From an uncultured Fidelibacterota bacterium (lineage in GTDB: Bacteria > Fidelibacterota > Marinisomatia > Marinisomatales > UBA1611): 35,886 nucleotides of DNA. Positions within the stretch are counted from its first letter, which is position 1, and each line of letters starts with the position of its first letter. The position numbers and the translations under genes are program-made. The notes beneath the pieces were generated by a model. That model was not told where the DNA came from. It did no database searches and worked only from the letters and a program-made list of their open reading frames with translations. Of this stretch, positions 26,122 through 35,885 are shown piece by piece. The stretch covers positions 1 to 35,886 of the forward strand of contig CACLYL010000010.1 of assembly GCA_902611135.1 (NCBI GenBank), written 5' to 3'.

Positions 26122-27474
26122 TTAATTACTTGTTTCTCTAACAACAATTCTATTCCCTTCCACTGAAAGAATTTCTACACTAACACCTTTTTCTATAAAT
26201 GTTCCCTCAGTTAGTGCAAATAAACGTTTATCTTTTATTACAATCCAACCAGATGGATGTAAATCAGTGTCTGCTAATCCTTTTTCACCCACAAATGATT
26301 CCCAACCAAATGAATTAGTAAAACCATCCTCTTTTTTTTGAGAATAAGGTGAAGTTAAGTCTTTCCAAAATTTTGTTTTTAGCATCATTTTTCCAAAAAA
26401 GTATAGCCCGATTATGGCTCCAACTATGCCTATTGTAAAACCATCCATTGCTTGATCTAAAACTTCACCTCCCACCGGAATGTCAGGGATTAAAAGTAAG
26501 TATAATGAATATAGTATTATAAAGAAACCCGCTATCCCTACTATTCCAAATCCAGGGATAACGAGTATTTCAAGAATTATTAAGGATATTCCACTAAACA
26601 TGTAAATCAGATCAGACATTGTTGCTAATTTAGCAATGTATGAAGTACTTAGAGACAAAATTAAGCAAGTAAGCCCAACTATGCCTGGAATACCCCATCC
26701 CGGACTCTGCAACTCAAATAAAATTCCTAGGAAACCAAAAGTTGTTAAAAGAGACGAAACGACCGGATTAGTTAGAAATCTAACAATATCTTCCGACCAG
26801 TTTTCATTTGAAGAAACAATTGATACATTATCTAAGGAGTACCCAAGATCCTCTATCAGCTCGTCAATATTTTCTACAGTCTCATCAGCAATTTTATACT
26901 TTAATGCTTGTTCAGTTGTTAATGAAATTAATTTTCCTTCTTTTCTGCCTTCAATATCCTCTACTTTTATTGAATCTCCGTTTATTAATAAAGATGAAAA
27001 TTTTAACTCTTCATCAACCATTCCTCTGGCAATCTCTTTATTTCTTCCTCTTTTCTCCGCTGTTGAAGCCATTTCCTCTCTCATAAAACTAATAACTTTC
27101 TCACTTCCCTTTTTCCCCGACATGTCCACAGCAGTAGCTGCTCCAATCAAACCGCCTCCAGACATATAAATTTTTTCACATGATAAAGAGATCAATGCCC
27201 CCGCAGAAATTGCTCTACGATTTATATAGGCTACAGACAAAATCTCAGTACCTAATATGGCGTCTTTGATCTGCGTAGCTGCATCAACTCGTCCTCCAAA
27301 AGTATTAATTTCAAAAATTATAGCGGATGCACCGTTAGCTTCTGCCTCTTTAATAGACCTTTCTATATAGGGGGGTAATCCTAAATCAATTGTCCCTTCA
27401 ATTGAAATCTTATAAATCTGGTTGGAAAAAAGAAAAGATGAAAAAGAGAGAATATATGTTATAAATTTTTTCAT
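26122..27474 (-). CDS. NfeD family membrane-bound serine protease (ClpP-class plus NfeD)
   Basis: '[20 protein letters not shown]', '[31 protein letters not shown]', multi-TM region and C-terminal OB-like '[24 protein letters not shown]'. Confidence 0.92.
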   Translation of the reverse strand: MKKFITYILSFSSFLFSNQIYKISIEGTIDLGLPPYIERSIKEAEANGASAIIFEINTFGGRVDAATQIKDAILGTEILSVAYINRRAISAGALISLSCEKIYMSGGGLIGAATAVDMSGKKGSEKVISFMREEMASTAEKRGRNKEIARGMVDEELKFSSLLINGDSIKVEDIEGRKEGKLISLTTEQALKYKIADETVENIDELIEDLGYSLDNVSIVSSNENWSEDIVRFLTNPVVSSLLTTFGFLGILFELQSPGWGIPGIVGLTCLILSLSTSYIAKLATMSDLIYMFSGISLIILEILVIPGFGIVGIAGFFIILYSLYLLLIPDIPVGGEVLDQAMDGFTIGIVGAIIGLYFFGKMMLKTKFWKDLTSPYSQKKEDGFTNSFGWESFVGEKGLADTDLHPSGWIVIKDKRLFALTEGTFIEKGVSVEILSVEGNRIVVRETSN

Positions 27475-27565
27475 TATTGTTAAGTTATTAAGTCAAAATT
27501 TATAAACAAAATCTTCATTATTTATAAACAAAAACTACAATTTAAGTAATCAATTCACATACTAA

Positions 27566-28417
27566 ATGAATCTTAAAGAAAAATTAACATATATATCTTT
27601 AAAGTTACTAAAAAAGATTTTCTCATTACTAAACACAAGGTTAAGGTTTTGGGTTTCTAATTTTATTGCAATGATTATTTACTTTTTATTCCCTGTTCGA
27701 AAGAAAGTCGCCTTAAAAAACCTAAGTGTTGCTTTCCCAAAATGGAGTGAAAAAAGAAGAAGAGCAACCCTATTTAAATGCTATAAATTTTTTATTCATA
27801 ACTTAATTGAATTCTTAGCATTCCCTTATTCATGGCAAGGTATTGAAATAATAGTAAATGGAGAATCAAGAGTAAGAGAATTTTTAAAATTAAATAAGGG
27901 CGTTATATTCGTTACTGGGCATCTAGGCTCTTGGGAAATTATGGGTAGCTGGATAGGAAGGAATTTCCCTAAATTTACAGGGATCGCCATAAAACAAAAA
28001 AACCTGGGATCACATCAATTTTTTATTGAGCAGAGAGAATTAGCTGGAACAAGGCACATATTTAAAAGAGAGTCAATAAAGAAAATGTATAATGTGTTAT
28101 CTTCAAACGGGATTTTGGGATTAGTGAGTGATCAAGACGCCAAGAAGAATGGTGTTTTTGTTGATTTTTTTAATAAACCGGCGTCAACGCCGAAAGGCGC
28201 TGCGCTTTTTAATATAAATACTAATGCTCCTATAATTATTTCAATCTGCAATCAAATACATTATAACAAATATAAGATTACATTCTATCCATTAAGAGAA
28301 GATTATAAAACAGTAAAATCAATTACTCAAGGATATACGAGTATTTTGCAAAATAATATTGAAAAGTTTCCAGAACAGTACTTTTGGTTTCATAAAAGAT
28401 GGAAAACAAAGCCATAA
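27566..28417 (+). CDS. Lipid A biosynthesis lauroyl/myristoyl acyltransferase-like protein (LpxL/HtrB family)
   Basis: 'VIFVTGHLGSWEIMGSWIGRNFPKFTGIAIKQKNLGSHQFFIEQRE', 'GLVSDQDAKKNGVFVDFFNKPASTPKGAALFN', 'FPEQYFWFHKRWKTKP'. Confidence 0.92.
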   Translation: MNLKEKLTYISLKLLKKIFSLLNTRLRFWVSNFIAMIIYFLFPVRKKVALKNLSVAFPKWSEKRRRATLFKCYKFFIHNLIEFLAFPYSWQGIEIIVNGESRVREFLKLNKGVIFVTGHLGSWEIMGSWIGRNFPKFTGIAIKQKNLGSHQFFIEQRELAGTRHIFKRESIKKMYNVLSSNGILGLVSDQDAKKNGVFVDFFNKPASTPKGAALFNINTNAPIIISICNQIHYNKYKITFYPLREDYKTVKSITQGYTSILQNNIEKFPEQYFWFHKRWKTKP

Positions 28418-28435
28418 TTGTTTAAACATTAAATT

Positions 28436-29011
28436 ATGAAAAGAAAAATAACTAATTGGAAAACCTCTAATGCAATAGAGGAATGTATTAGAGTTTTAGA
28501 TAATGATGGAATAATTGCATATCCAACTGATACTTTATATGGCCTAGGTTGCAATGCAAAAAGTTTCAAAGCAATTAAAAGAATTAATAAAATAAAACGT
28601 AGAAAATCACCAATTAGCATAATAATTAACTCAGAAAAATCAATTTTAAATTGGATAAATGTAGATACTAAGTATAATAGATTTATTTTTGATAAGCTCT
28701 CTACCTCAAACACAGTAATCGTTCCCATCAAAAAGGGATTTGTTTCAGATCATATTTTAGGCAGTGGTCAAACACTTGGTGTTAGAATTCCTCACCACGC
28801 GTTCTGCTTTCAAATTACAGAAAAATATCCCAATCCAATTACAACTACCAGCATAAATACGACTGGTGAAAAACCACTTACAAGTCCCAATTTAATTAGA
28901 AAAAAGTTTGGAAAAGAGATTGACTTAATAATAGAAGATGGTATCATAGACAATAAAAGCTCTAAAATTTATTTATTCAAAAAAGAAGGATTTAAACTAT
29001 TAAGAAGTTAA
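28436..29011 (+). CDS. tsaC: Sua5/YciO/YrdC/YwlC family threonylcarbamoyl-AMP synthase
   Basis: 'LDNDGIIAYPTDTLYGLGCNAKSFKAIKRINKIKRRKSPISIII', 'VIVPIKKGF...LGVRIPHHAFC', 'ITTTSINTTGEKPLTSPN'. Confidence 0.92.
   Translation: MKRKITNWKTSNAIEECIRVLDNDGIIAYPTDTLYGLGCNAKSFKAIKRINKIKRRKSPISIIINSEKSILNWINVDTKYNRFIFDKLSTSNTVIVPIKKGFVSDHILGSGQTLGVRIPHHAFCFQITEKYPNPITTTSINTTGEKPLTSPNLIRKKFGKEIDLIIEDGIIDNKSSKIYLFKKEGFKLLRS
28984..28990 (+). promoter_or_regulatory. Shine-Dalgarno-like AGAAGGA, 8 nt upstream of the putative ATT start at 28999
   Basis: aaaAGAAGGAtttaaactATTAAGAAGTTA read directly. Confidence 0.5.
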
Positions 29012-29715
29012 TACTCATACTTTTTTCCCATCTATCCATTACAACTCTACAGGCATCAGACATTCCTTTTGAAATAGGTGAAACACTTAAATATCGAGCA
29101 TCTTTTTCCTCTATCCCTGCTGGAAGTGCAATTTTAAAGGTTATCAAAAAAGAGGTTATAAACGATATCAACACTTTTCACATAAGATTTAAAGCTCAGA
29201 CAGAGGGATTTACAGATCTAATTTTTCCAATTGACAATGTTATTAATATTTGGTTAGAGGAAAACTCCTTACTACCTATAAAGATTGAAGAAATTATAAA
29301 CGAAGGAAAATATTCTAGAAAAAGATTATATATCATTTATCAAAATCAAGGATATGGCATAATTAATAATGAGGATACACTTAAATTTGAAGAAGAGGTT
29401 CACTCTCCATATAGCCTTCTCTACTTTTTTAGAAAAAGTAATTTTAAAACATTAAATAAAAAGAAGATAAATATTCTTAAAAAAAAATCTTTTGAAACTC
29501 TAACAGTTGATATCAAGAGTAATTTAGAGGTCAATTCAAAATATGATCGCTGGCTTTCAACTCGTGTCGAGCCAAGAGGAGTTAAACGCGATAAATTTAA
29601 AAATGATTCTGCTATTTCTATATGGTTTGCTGAAGACAATAAAAAATATCCTATAAAGTTTTGGATAACAATGAAATATGGAGGACTGCTATTGGAATTA
29701 TATGAATCCGAATGA
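28999..29715 (+). CDS. DUF3108-like secreted protein, apparent non-canonical ATT start; absent from supplied ORF track
   Basis: Open frame (i)KKLILILFSHLSITTLQASDIPFEIGETLKYRASFSSIPAGSAILKV...VEPRGVKRDKFKNDSAISIWFAEDNKKYPIKFWITMKYGGLLLELYESE*; signal peptide follows the ATT directly; upstream in-frame stop TAA at 28993; no in-frame ATG/GTG/TTG near the N-terminus. Confidence 0.82.
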   Translation: MKKLILILFSHLSITTLQASDIPFEIGETLKYRASFSSIPAGSAILKVIKKEVINDINTFHIRFKAQTEGFTDLIFPIDNVINIWLEENSLLPIKIEEIINEGKYSRKRLYIIYQNQGYGIINNEDTLKFEEEVHSPYSLLYFFRKSNFKTLNKKKINILKKKSFETLTVDIKSNLEVNSKYDRWLSTRVEPRGVKRDKFKNDSAISIWFAEDNKKYPIKFWITMKYGGLLLELYESE

Positions 29716-30885
29716 TCAAAAAAACCGATTTATATCATTAAACATCACAGTAAGCATTAATAAAAGTAAAAATGACATTCCAATTTGCTGAATAACAATT
29801 CTTGTTCTTAGCGTTAATGGCCTCCTTATTAATGCTTCAATTGTGTGTAAAAAAATATGCCCTCCATCTAATCCAGGTATAGGGAGTATATTAATAAAAG
29901 CAAGATTAACACTTATTAAGGCCATAAAAGTAAAAAATGGAATCCATCCCGCTTCGGCAGTTTCTCCAGCCAGCTGTGCTATCATTATTGGACCTCCAAA
30001 GTCAGAAACACTTGCACTTCCTGAAATCAACATATTAATACTCATGATCATCATACCAAAACTACCAACAGTCCTGTTGTAACCTATAATTAAAGCATTT
30101 AAAAGAGAGATGTCTGAATATAAAATAACTGGAGAAATTCCAATTAAACCAATAGTATCTATTTTGCTACCGTTAGGAAAAGGTGAACTCATAGTTTTTA
30201 AGTCGTAATCAATTAGTTCGTCACCACGTTCAATAACCATCGAAATTTCTTCTTCAGGTAAACTATGAATGATAGATGTCAAATCATCCCAGGTACTAAC
30301 ACTTTTATCGTTGATGAATTTAATTTCATCTCCAGGCAACATGCCTGCAACTTCAGCAGGCATTCCTTTTTTAAGTTCTGATATTATAGGCTCATTTAAG
30401 ACCTCTGATTTTCCTTGATAATATCCAATAGTTGCAAAAATTATGAATGCTAAAAAGACATTCATTAGGACACCAGCACTTAATATCCAAATTTTTTCCC
30501 AATATGATTTAACAATAAATTCATCATCTTTGTACTGTACATCTGAATCTAAACTTTCATCTAGTATACCTGCCATTTTAACGTAGCCGCCTATTGGCAA
30601 TAGCGCAATTACATATTCTGTTTTTGACCCTTTTCGACCTGGTTTATTTATTTGGTTTGTGTAAATAACATCCCACTTCAACTTACCTTTCGACCATTTA
30701 AAAAAGTATACTTTAAGTTCTATGAAATCATTTAAGGATTTTAATTGAATGAATCTTGGCGGTATCCCAATTGAAAATTTCTCAACACGTACTCCAACTG
30801 AACGTGCTGCCTTAAAGTGACCATACTCATGTATAGTTATTAGAATTCCTAATATTAAAGCTGTCGACCATATTATTGTAAACAT
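29716..30885 (-). CDS. rseP: Site-2 zinc metalloprotease RseP
   Basis: 'HEYGHFKAARSVGVRVEKFSIGIPP', PDZ region 'GMPAEVAGMLPGDEIKFIND', 'NILPIPGLDGGHIFLHTIEALIRRPL'. Confidence 0.95.
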   Translation of the reverse strand: MFTIIWSTALILGILITIHEYGHFKAARSVGVRVEKFSIGIPPRFIQLKSLNDFIELKVYFFKWSKGKLKWDVIYTNQINKPGRKGSKTEYVIALLPIGGYVKMAGILDESLDSDVQYKDDEFIVKSYWEKIWILSAGVLMNVFLAFIIFATIGYYQGKSEVLNEPIISELKKGMPAEVAGMLPGDEIKFINDKSVSTWDDLTSIIHSLPEEEISMVIERGDELIDYDLKTMSSPFPNGSKIDTIGLIGISPVILYSDISLLNALIIGYNRTVGSFGMMIMSINMLISGSASVSDFGGPIMIAQLAGETAEAGWIPFFTFMALISVNLAFINILPIPGLDGGHIFLHTIEALIRRPLTLRTRIVIQQIGMSFLLLLMLTVMFNDINRFF

Positions 30886-30925
30886 ATATAAATTTAATTA
30901 CTAATTAGTAAAGAGTTCAAAAATA

Positions 30926-32074
30926 TTAGAATGAATAAACATAATTTTTTATCCAAATATCCAGCTCTTTAATATCATTTAATTTAGGTTCTTTCAACCA
31001 ATTATGGCGATCCATAGATTCTTTATTAATTTTATGTATCTTATGAAAAGGTATTTCACCTTTCAAAAATCTTTCAACTGCATAATCATTTGACAAATTT
31101 AATGCAGTTGGCGATGAGCCTAGCCGCTTTAATGATTTTTTAGCTAAAAGTAGACATGGAAATCTATTATAATCAGGGTCTTCAAAGGTTAGTTTATTTA
31201 TTTTAGAAAAATTTAAACTTTCCCAAGGAGCCCATACATGCCTTGGATAAGTTAGTGCATATTGAATTGGGACTTTCATGTCAGGCACGCCAATTTGAGC
31301 TTTAATTGAAGAGTCTATAAATTCTACCATTGAGTGAATTATTGATTGTGGATGAATGATTATATCAATCTTCTTTGCATCTAATTTGAATAACCAAAAT
31401 GCTTCAATGAGTTCAAATCCTTTATTCATCATTGTTGCACTATCTATTGAAATTTTTCTACCCATCTCCCAATTTGGATGAGCCAGCGCCTCTGATACTG
31501 ATATATTAGCAAATGTATCAAGTGCTCTTGTTCTAAAAGGACCCCCGCTACCAGTTAAAATTAACCTCTTTACATCAGATAAAACTTCGCCAGATAAACA
31601 TTGCCAAATTGCAGAATGTTCACTGTCAACAGGAAAAATTTTAGCACCTGATTTATTCATAGCTTCTTCAATCAATGACCCAGCCATTACCAGACTTTCT
31701 TTATTTGCAAGTGCTACATTGATGCCTTTTTTTATAGCACACAAAGTTGGCTCCATTCCAGAGGAACCAACTAGACCATTTATGATTAAGTCATTATCAC
31801 TTATTGATGAAATTTCAAGTAGTCCATTTCTACCTTTAAATAATTCAATATCATGATTGGTTATTTTATTTTTAAAAGTATGATAGGCTTCTTCGTCAGC
31901 AATTGATACATAAAGGGGGTTAAAGGTTTTTATTTGATTTATAAGAAGATCTATGTTTTTGTTACAACTAAGACCTATTACTCTAATCTCTTCCTTTAAA
32001 TTTTCTATAACTCTTAAAGCATTAATGCCTATTGAGCCAGTAGAACCTAAAATCGTTACTTTCCTAATTTTCAT
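30926..32074 (-). CDS. dxr: 1-deoxy-D-xylulose 5-phosphate reductoisomerase
   Basis: 'VTILGSTGSIGINALRVIENL', 'ALANKESLVMAGSLI', 'FPVDSEHSAIWQCL', 'LTGSGGPFRT', 'HPNWEMGRKISIDSATMMNKGFELIEA', 'IHPQSIIHSMVEF'. Confidence 0.97.
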   Translation of the reverse strand: MKIRKVTILGSTGSIGINALRVIENLKEEIRVIGLSCNKNIDLLINQIKTFNPLYVSIADEEAYHTFKNKITNHDIELFKGRNGLLEISSISDNDLIINGLVGSSGMEPTLCAIKKGINVALANKESLVMAGSLIEEAMNKSGAKIFPVDSEHSAIWQCLSGEVLSDVKRLILTGSGGPFRTRALDTFANISVSEALAHPNWEMGRKISIDSATMMNKGFELIEAFWLFKLDAKKIDIIIHPQSIIHSMVEFIDSSIKAQIGVPDMKVPIQYALTYPRHVWAPWESLNFSKINKLTFEDPDYNRFPCLLLAKKSLKRLGSSPTALNLSNDYAVERFLKGEIPFHKIHKINKESMDRHNWLKEPKLNDIKELDIWIKNYVYSF

Positions 32075-32726
32075 TAAATGATGCCTTTTTTAATTGAACA
32101 TGAAAAAATAATTGTTTTAAAATTACCTGAAATCTTTGTTTCAAATTGTAAACCTTTTATTTTAGTTAACCTACTAAAGTGTATAAAATTTATTTGACTT
32201 TCAATTTTCTTTGAGATGTTTTCGTAAAATTTATAGAATTTCTGATTATAAAAGGTAGATCCAAGGCCATAAGATATATTTATTGTTTTATAAGATAAAG
32301 CTTTTGAAACTTCAATTGTAATTGTAGATAACCTATAATCACTTAATCCTCTAAGATTTACTTTTTGCAAAGAACTAATCCAATTAGAACCTTTATTGTT
32401 TTTTGATACATATAATACACCAAACCCATATATATGAGGAGATTGTTTACCATGGTTGAAAGAGTAAATTTTTGAAATATAGGTTAAATTCTTTGTCAAT
32501 TTTAGAGAGTTTGAAAAGTTAGGGAGAAAATTATTTTTTTCAAATAATGACACCCCAAAGTCGATAGTAAATCTATGATCTGGAAAGGAAAATGAACTAA
32601 CTTGCCCTAACCATAGGGATGTTTTAGATAACTCTTCCTTTATAGTTTTTGAACACGTTTTGCAGTTATTAAAATCGAACTGAGCATGGACACTATTAAT
32701 TAAAAAAAAACAACTACATACTTCAT
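32074..32726 (-). CDS. Hypothetical exported protein, interrupted by a homopolymer frameshift near its N-terminus
   Basis: ATG at 32726 overlaps the lpxA stop (TAATG) and encodes MKYVVVFF then TAA at 32702-32700. The other frame continues as LINSVHAQFDFNNCKTCSKTIKEELSKTSLWLGQVSSFSFPDHRFTIDFGVSLFEKNNFLPN... The two frames meet at A9 (32702-32710, T9 on the coding strand). The listed ORF 32074..32553 is only the downstream part, from an internal GTG. Confidence 0.65.
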
Positions 32727-33502
32727 TAAATTATCCCTCTTTTTGAATTTTTGATAAATTCTAAAATCTGAACTTTTTCTCTTGAACTTTGAAAATCACT
32801 TTTTATAGCTTTAGTTGCTTCTGTAGTATTCAAGCCTGATCGGTAGATAATTTTATACATACTCCTTATTTTTTGCCTTGTTTTTTGATCAAAACCACTT
32901 CTTTTTAATCCAACAAGATTTATACCTTGATATTTTAATGGTTCTTTTGCAGCTAATATAAATGGAGGAATATCTTGAACCACCCTAAAACCTCCACCAA
33001 CAAATACATGAACCCCAATTTTACAAAATTGATGAACTAATACTCCACCTCCTAAAGAGGTATTATTATCAATTGAAACATGTCCTCCAAGTGTTGCCAT
33101 ATTTGCTAAAACAATATTATCCCCTAAAATACAATCATGTCCAATATGAACATACGCCATTAATAAACAGTTATCTCCAATTACTGTTTTCCCCAACGCC
33201 TTTGTTCCTCTATTAACTGTGACATATTCTCTTATAGTTACTCCATTCCCTATTATTGTCTCTGTGTTTTCTTGGTCAAATTTTAAATCTTGAGGAATTT
33301 CACCAATTGAACTATTATGAAAAATGGAGCAGTTTTCACCAATTCTTGTATAGTTACAAACTGTAACATAGTTCCCAATTTTTGAATTAGAACCAATATT
33401 AACATTATTTTGAATAACAGAGTAGGGACCTATAGTTATATTCGAACCTAAGGTTACATTTTCTCCTACTATAGCTGTTGGATGAATATTCAACTTTTCC
33501 AA
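32726..33502 (-). CDS. lpxA: UDP-N-acetylglucosamine acyltransferase
   Basis: Hexapeptide repeats 'IHPTAIVGENVTLGSNITIGPYSVI', 'IREYVTVNRGTKALGKTVIGDNCLLMAYVHIGHDCILGDNIVLANMATLGGHV', 'GVHVFVGGGFRVVQDIPPFILAA'. Confidence 0.97.
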   Translation of the reverse strand: MEKLNIHPTAIVGENVTLGSNITIGPYSVIQNNVNIGSNSKIGNYVTVCNYTRIGENCSIFHNSSIGEIPQDLKFDQENTETIIGNGVTIREYVTVNRGTKALGKTVIGDNCLLMAYVHIGHDCILGDNIVLANMATLGGHVSIDNNTSLGGGVLVHQFCKIGVHVFVGGGFRVVQDIPPFILAAKEPLKYQGINLVGLKRSGFDQKTRQKIRSMYKIIYRSGLNTTEATKAIKSDFQSSREKVQILEFIKNSKRGII

Positions 33503-33504
33503 CT

Positions 33505-33963
33505 TTAAATACGATCGACTATATTAGCAGAAAAATTAGAGCAAGCAACTAGATCACTTTTGACAAAACATTGTCCTTTAAATTTACACAGTCCCAATCT
33601 CTTTTTAATTAATTTAATATGTATTTTTAAAATGTCTCCTGGCACGATAGGCTTTTTAAATTTTGCATTTTCAACTGATGAAAAAAACATATTCTTCTCC
33701 AGAGGGTTTTCAACTTGACTCAATATTAAAAAAGAGCCTGCCTGAGCCATCATTTCAATGGTTAAAACTCCTGGCAAAACTGGCTGATTAGGGAAGTGAC
33801 CCTGAAAACATGGTTCGTTTATAGTAATATTTTTTTGAGCAATTAGATCATTCCCTAAGTTTTTTATTTTGACTTTATCAATCAAAATAAAAGGATATCG
33901 ATGAGGTAATACTTTTAAAATATCCTTTATCGAAAATACTTTTTTCTTTTTAAAATTTCCCAT
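33505..33963 (-). CDS. fabZ: 3-hydroxyacyl-[ACP] dehydratase
   Basis: 'VLPHRYPFILIDKV', 'NEPCFQGHFPNQPVLPGVLTIEMMAQAGS'. Confidence 0.96.
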   Translation of the reverse strand: MGNFKKKKVFSIKDILKVLPHRYPFILIDKVKIKNLGNDLIAQKNITINEPCFQGHFPNQPVLPGVLTIEMMAQAGSFLILSQVENPLEKNMFFSSVENAKFKKPIVPGDILKIHIKLIKKRLGLCKFKGQCFVKSDLVACSNFSANIVDRI

Positions 33964-33966
33964 CTT

Positions 33967-34911
33967 TTATTTATCCCTTAATTGTTTTAACTCTTTACTA
34001 TATTTTTTCTTTAACTTTTTAACAAATTCTACATTGCTTGCATGCCCTGCTCTTGCGGCTGTCACATGCCCCTTGATTGGATATCCTAAAAGTGCTAAAT
34101 CACCAATTAAATCTAAAGTCTTATGACGGACAGGTTCATTTTTGTATCTAAGAACTTTTCCATTTAAAATTCCATTTGCCCCTTTTATTATCTCATCTTC
34201 AATACCAAAAAGATCTTTTATTCTGTCCATTTCTAATTGATCTATTTCTTTATCTATTATGACTACTGCATTATCCAATGCTCCACCCTGAATCAAACCT
34301 CGCTCCTTGAGCATTTCAACCTCGCTTAAAAAACAAAATGTTCTAGCCGGAGCAACTTCAAATGCAAAGTCCTCTTCCATATTATATATAGCTTCATATT
34401 GAGTTCCTAATTGAGGTAACGGATATTCAACCATAAAAGTTATTCTAAAGCGATCAGAAGGTATCACATGAATGTCTATATCTCTGTATGAATTTGTATA
34501 ATTAACAGCCTCAGTAATTTCTAAGACCTTTCTCTCCCTATTTTGAACTTGAATACCAGATTTTATTATACACTCTACGAAATCTTTTGCACTACCATCC
34601 ATAACAGGAGGCTCTTTACCTGTTAGCTCAATAAGCATATTGTCTACTCGCAATCCGCTAACAGCTGCGAGGGCATGTTCCACAGTGTGAATTCTAACAC
34701 CGTTTTCTTCAATGGTTGTTCCTCTGGATATATCAACTACATGATCAATATCTGCCTTGATTTCAGAACAGTTTGAAATATCTGAACGTACAAAACAAAT
34801 ACCATAATTCTCAGGTGCTGGATGAAATGTAATTGTACTATCTACACCAGTGTGAAGACCTACTCCATGACATGAAATAGAACTTTTGATTGTCCTTTGT
34901 TTTCTTTCCAT
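33967..34911 (-). CDS. lpxC: UDP-3-O-acyl-N-acetylglucosamine deacetylase
   Basis: 'QRTIKSSISCHGVGLHTGVDSTITFHPAPENYGICFVR', 'THTVEHALAAVSGLRVDN'-type motif, 'RTFCFLSEVEMLKERGLIQGGALDNAVVI', 'RHKTLDLIGDLALLG'. Confidence 0.97.
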   Translation of the reverse strand: MERKQRTIKSSISCHGVGLHTGVDSTITFHPAPENYGICFVRSDISNCSEIKADIDHVVDISRGTTIEENGVRIHTVEHALAAVSGLRVDNMLIELTGKEPPVMDGSAKDFVECIIKSGIQVQNRERKVLEITEAVNYTNSYRDIDIHVIPSDRFRITFMVEYPLPQLGTQYEAIYNMEEDFAFEVAPARTFCFLSEVEMLKERGLIQGGALDNAVVIIDKEIDQLEMDRIKDLFGIEDEIIKGANGILNGKVLRYKNEPVRHKTLDLIGDLALLGYPIKGHVTAARAGHASNVEFVKKLKKKYSKELKQLRDK

Positions 34912-35885
34912 TATCTATTTCTTTTAAGTTTTTGTTGTATTTTTTTGATTTGCCCAATTAAAGCTTCTCTATTATGGAATTCCTTAATTTTTCGAGCAGG
35001 ATATCCTGCATAGGTATTATTCCCTTCCAAAGATTTAGTAACTCCGGATTGAGCAGCGATTGAAGAGTTTTTACCAATTTTTATATGTGAAGTAACACCA
35101 GATTGCCCTCCAAACGAACAATGATCGTCAACAACAGTACTCCCTGCTATGCCAACCTGCGCTGTAATGAAACAATTTTTACCTATTTTTACATTATGTG
35201 CAATATGTACTAAATTATCAATTTTAGTGGATTCTCCAATTAATGTACTCCCAATTGTGGCCCTATCTATTGAACAATTACTTCCAATTTCAACATTACT
35301 CTCAATTACAACATCCCCGGTTTGAGGAATTTTAATTATACTTTGTTTCTCATTTATAAATCCAAAACCATCAGCTCCAATAACAGTACCACTATGAATT
35401 TTTACATTATCCATGATTTTGATATTATTATAAAGTGTAACATTTGAAAAGATTTTACAATTTTCTCCAATTTCAGTATTCTCTTGAATTACTGAATTTG
35501 AACCAACTTCAGAATAATTCCCAATATTTACTCCTTTTTTAATCACAGCACCAGAATGGATTGTTACATCTTTTCCTAAAGTGACATTTTCCTCTATGAT
35601 AGATTGAGCGGAAATAAAAGGTTGAGCTTTCTTAATTGGATAAAATAGCTTTAAAGTTATTGCCATAGCTAATTGCGGGTTGTTAACAACAATCCCATGT
35701 GAAGATGTTTCATCTAAAAAGCTTTTATTACTTACAAAAAACGCACTCGCATTTGAATGTTTTAAAAACTTTTTATAAAGAGAATTTCCTAAAAAGGTTA
35801 TTGTTTTGGGGTGGCTATTATTAATTTCAGAAACACCTTCAATTAATAAATCCTTATTGCCTATCAATTGGCCTTTGACATATTT
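34911..35885 (-). CDS. lpxD: UDP-3-O-acylglucosamine N-acyltransferase, 5'-truncated by the window edge
   Basis: '[12 protein letters not shown]', '[53 protein letters not shown]'; frame open to window end ([21 protein letters not shown]), so the TTG at 35867 is not the real start. Confidence 0.96.
   Translation of the reverse strand, partial: KYVKGQLIGNKDLLIEGVSEINNSHPKTITFLGNSLYKKFLKHSNASAFFVSNKSFLDETSSHGIVVNNPQLAMAITLKLFYPIKKAQPFISAQSIIEENVTLGKDVTIHSGAVIKKGVNIGNYSEVGSNSVIQENTEIGENCKIFSNVTLYNNIKIMDNVKIHSGTVIGADGFGFINEKQSIIKIPQTGDVVIESNVEIGSNCSIDRATIGSTLIGESTKIDNLVHIAHNVKIGKNCFITAQVGIAGSTVVDDHCSFGGQSGVTSHIKIGKNSSIAAQSGVTKSLEGNNTYAGYPARKIKEFHNREALIGQIKKIQQKLKRNR

Noticed and set aside
26636-27169. 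177-aa plus-strand ORF antisense to nfeD
   Set aside because: Long, but opposite a conserved catalytic region; low-complexity Ser/Pro/Ile composition, no start context
28992-29174. 60-aa minus-strand ORF in the region after tsaC
   Set aside because: The opposite strand carries the better-supported DUF3108-like gene with signal peptide and RBS
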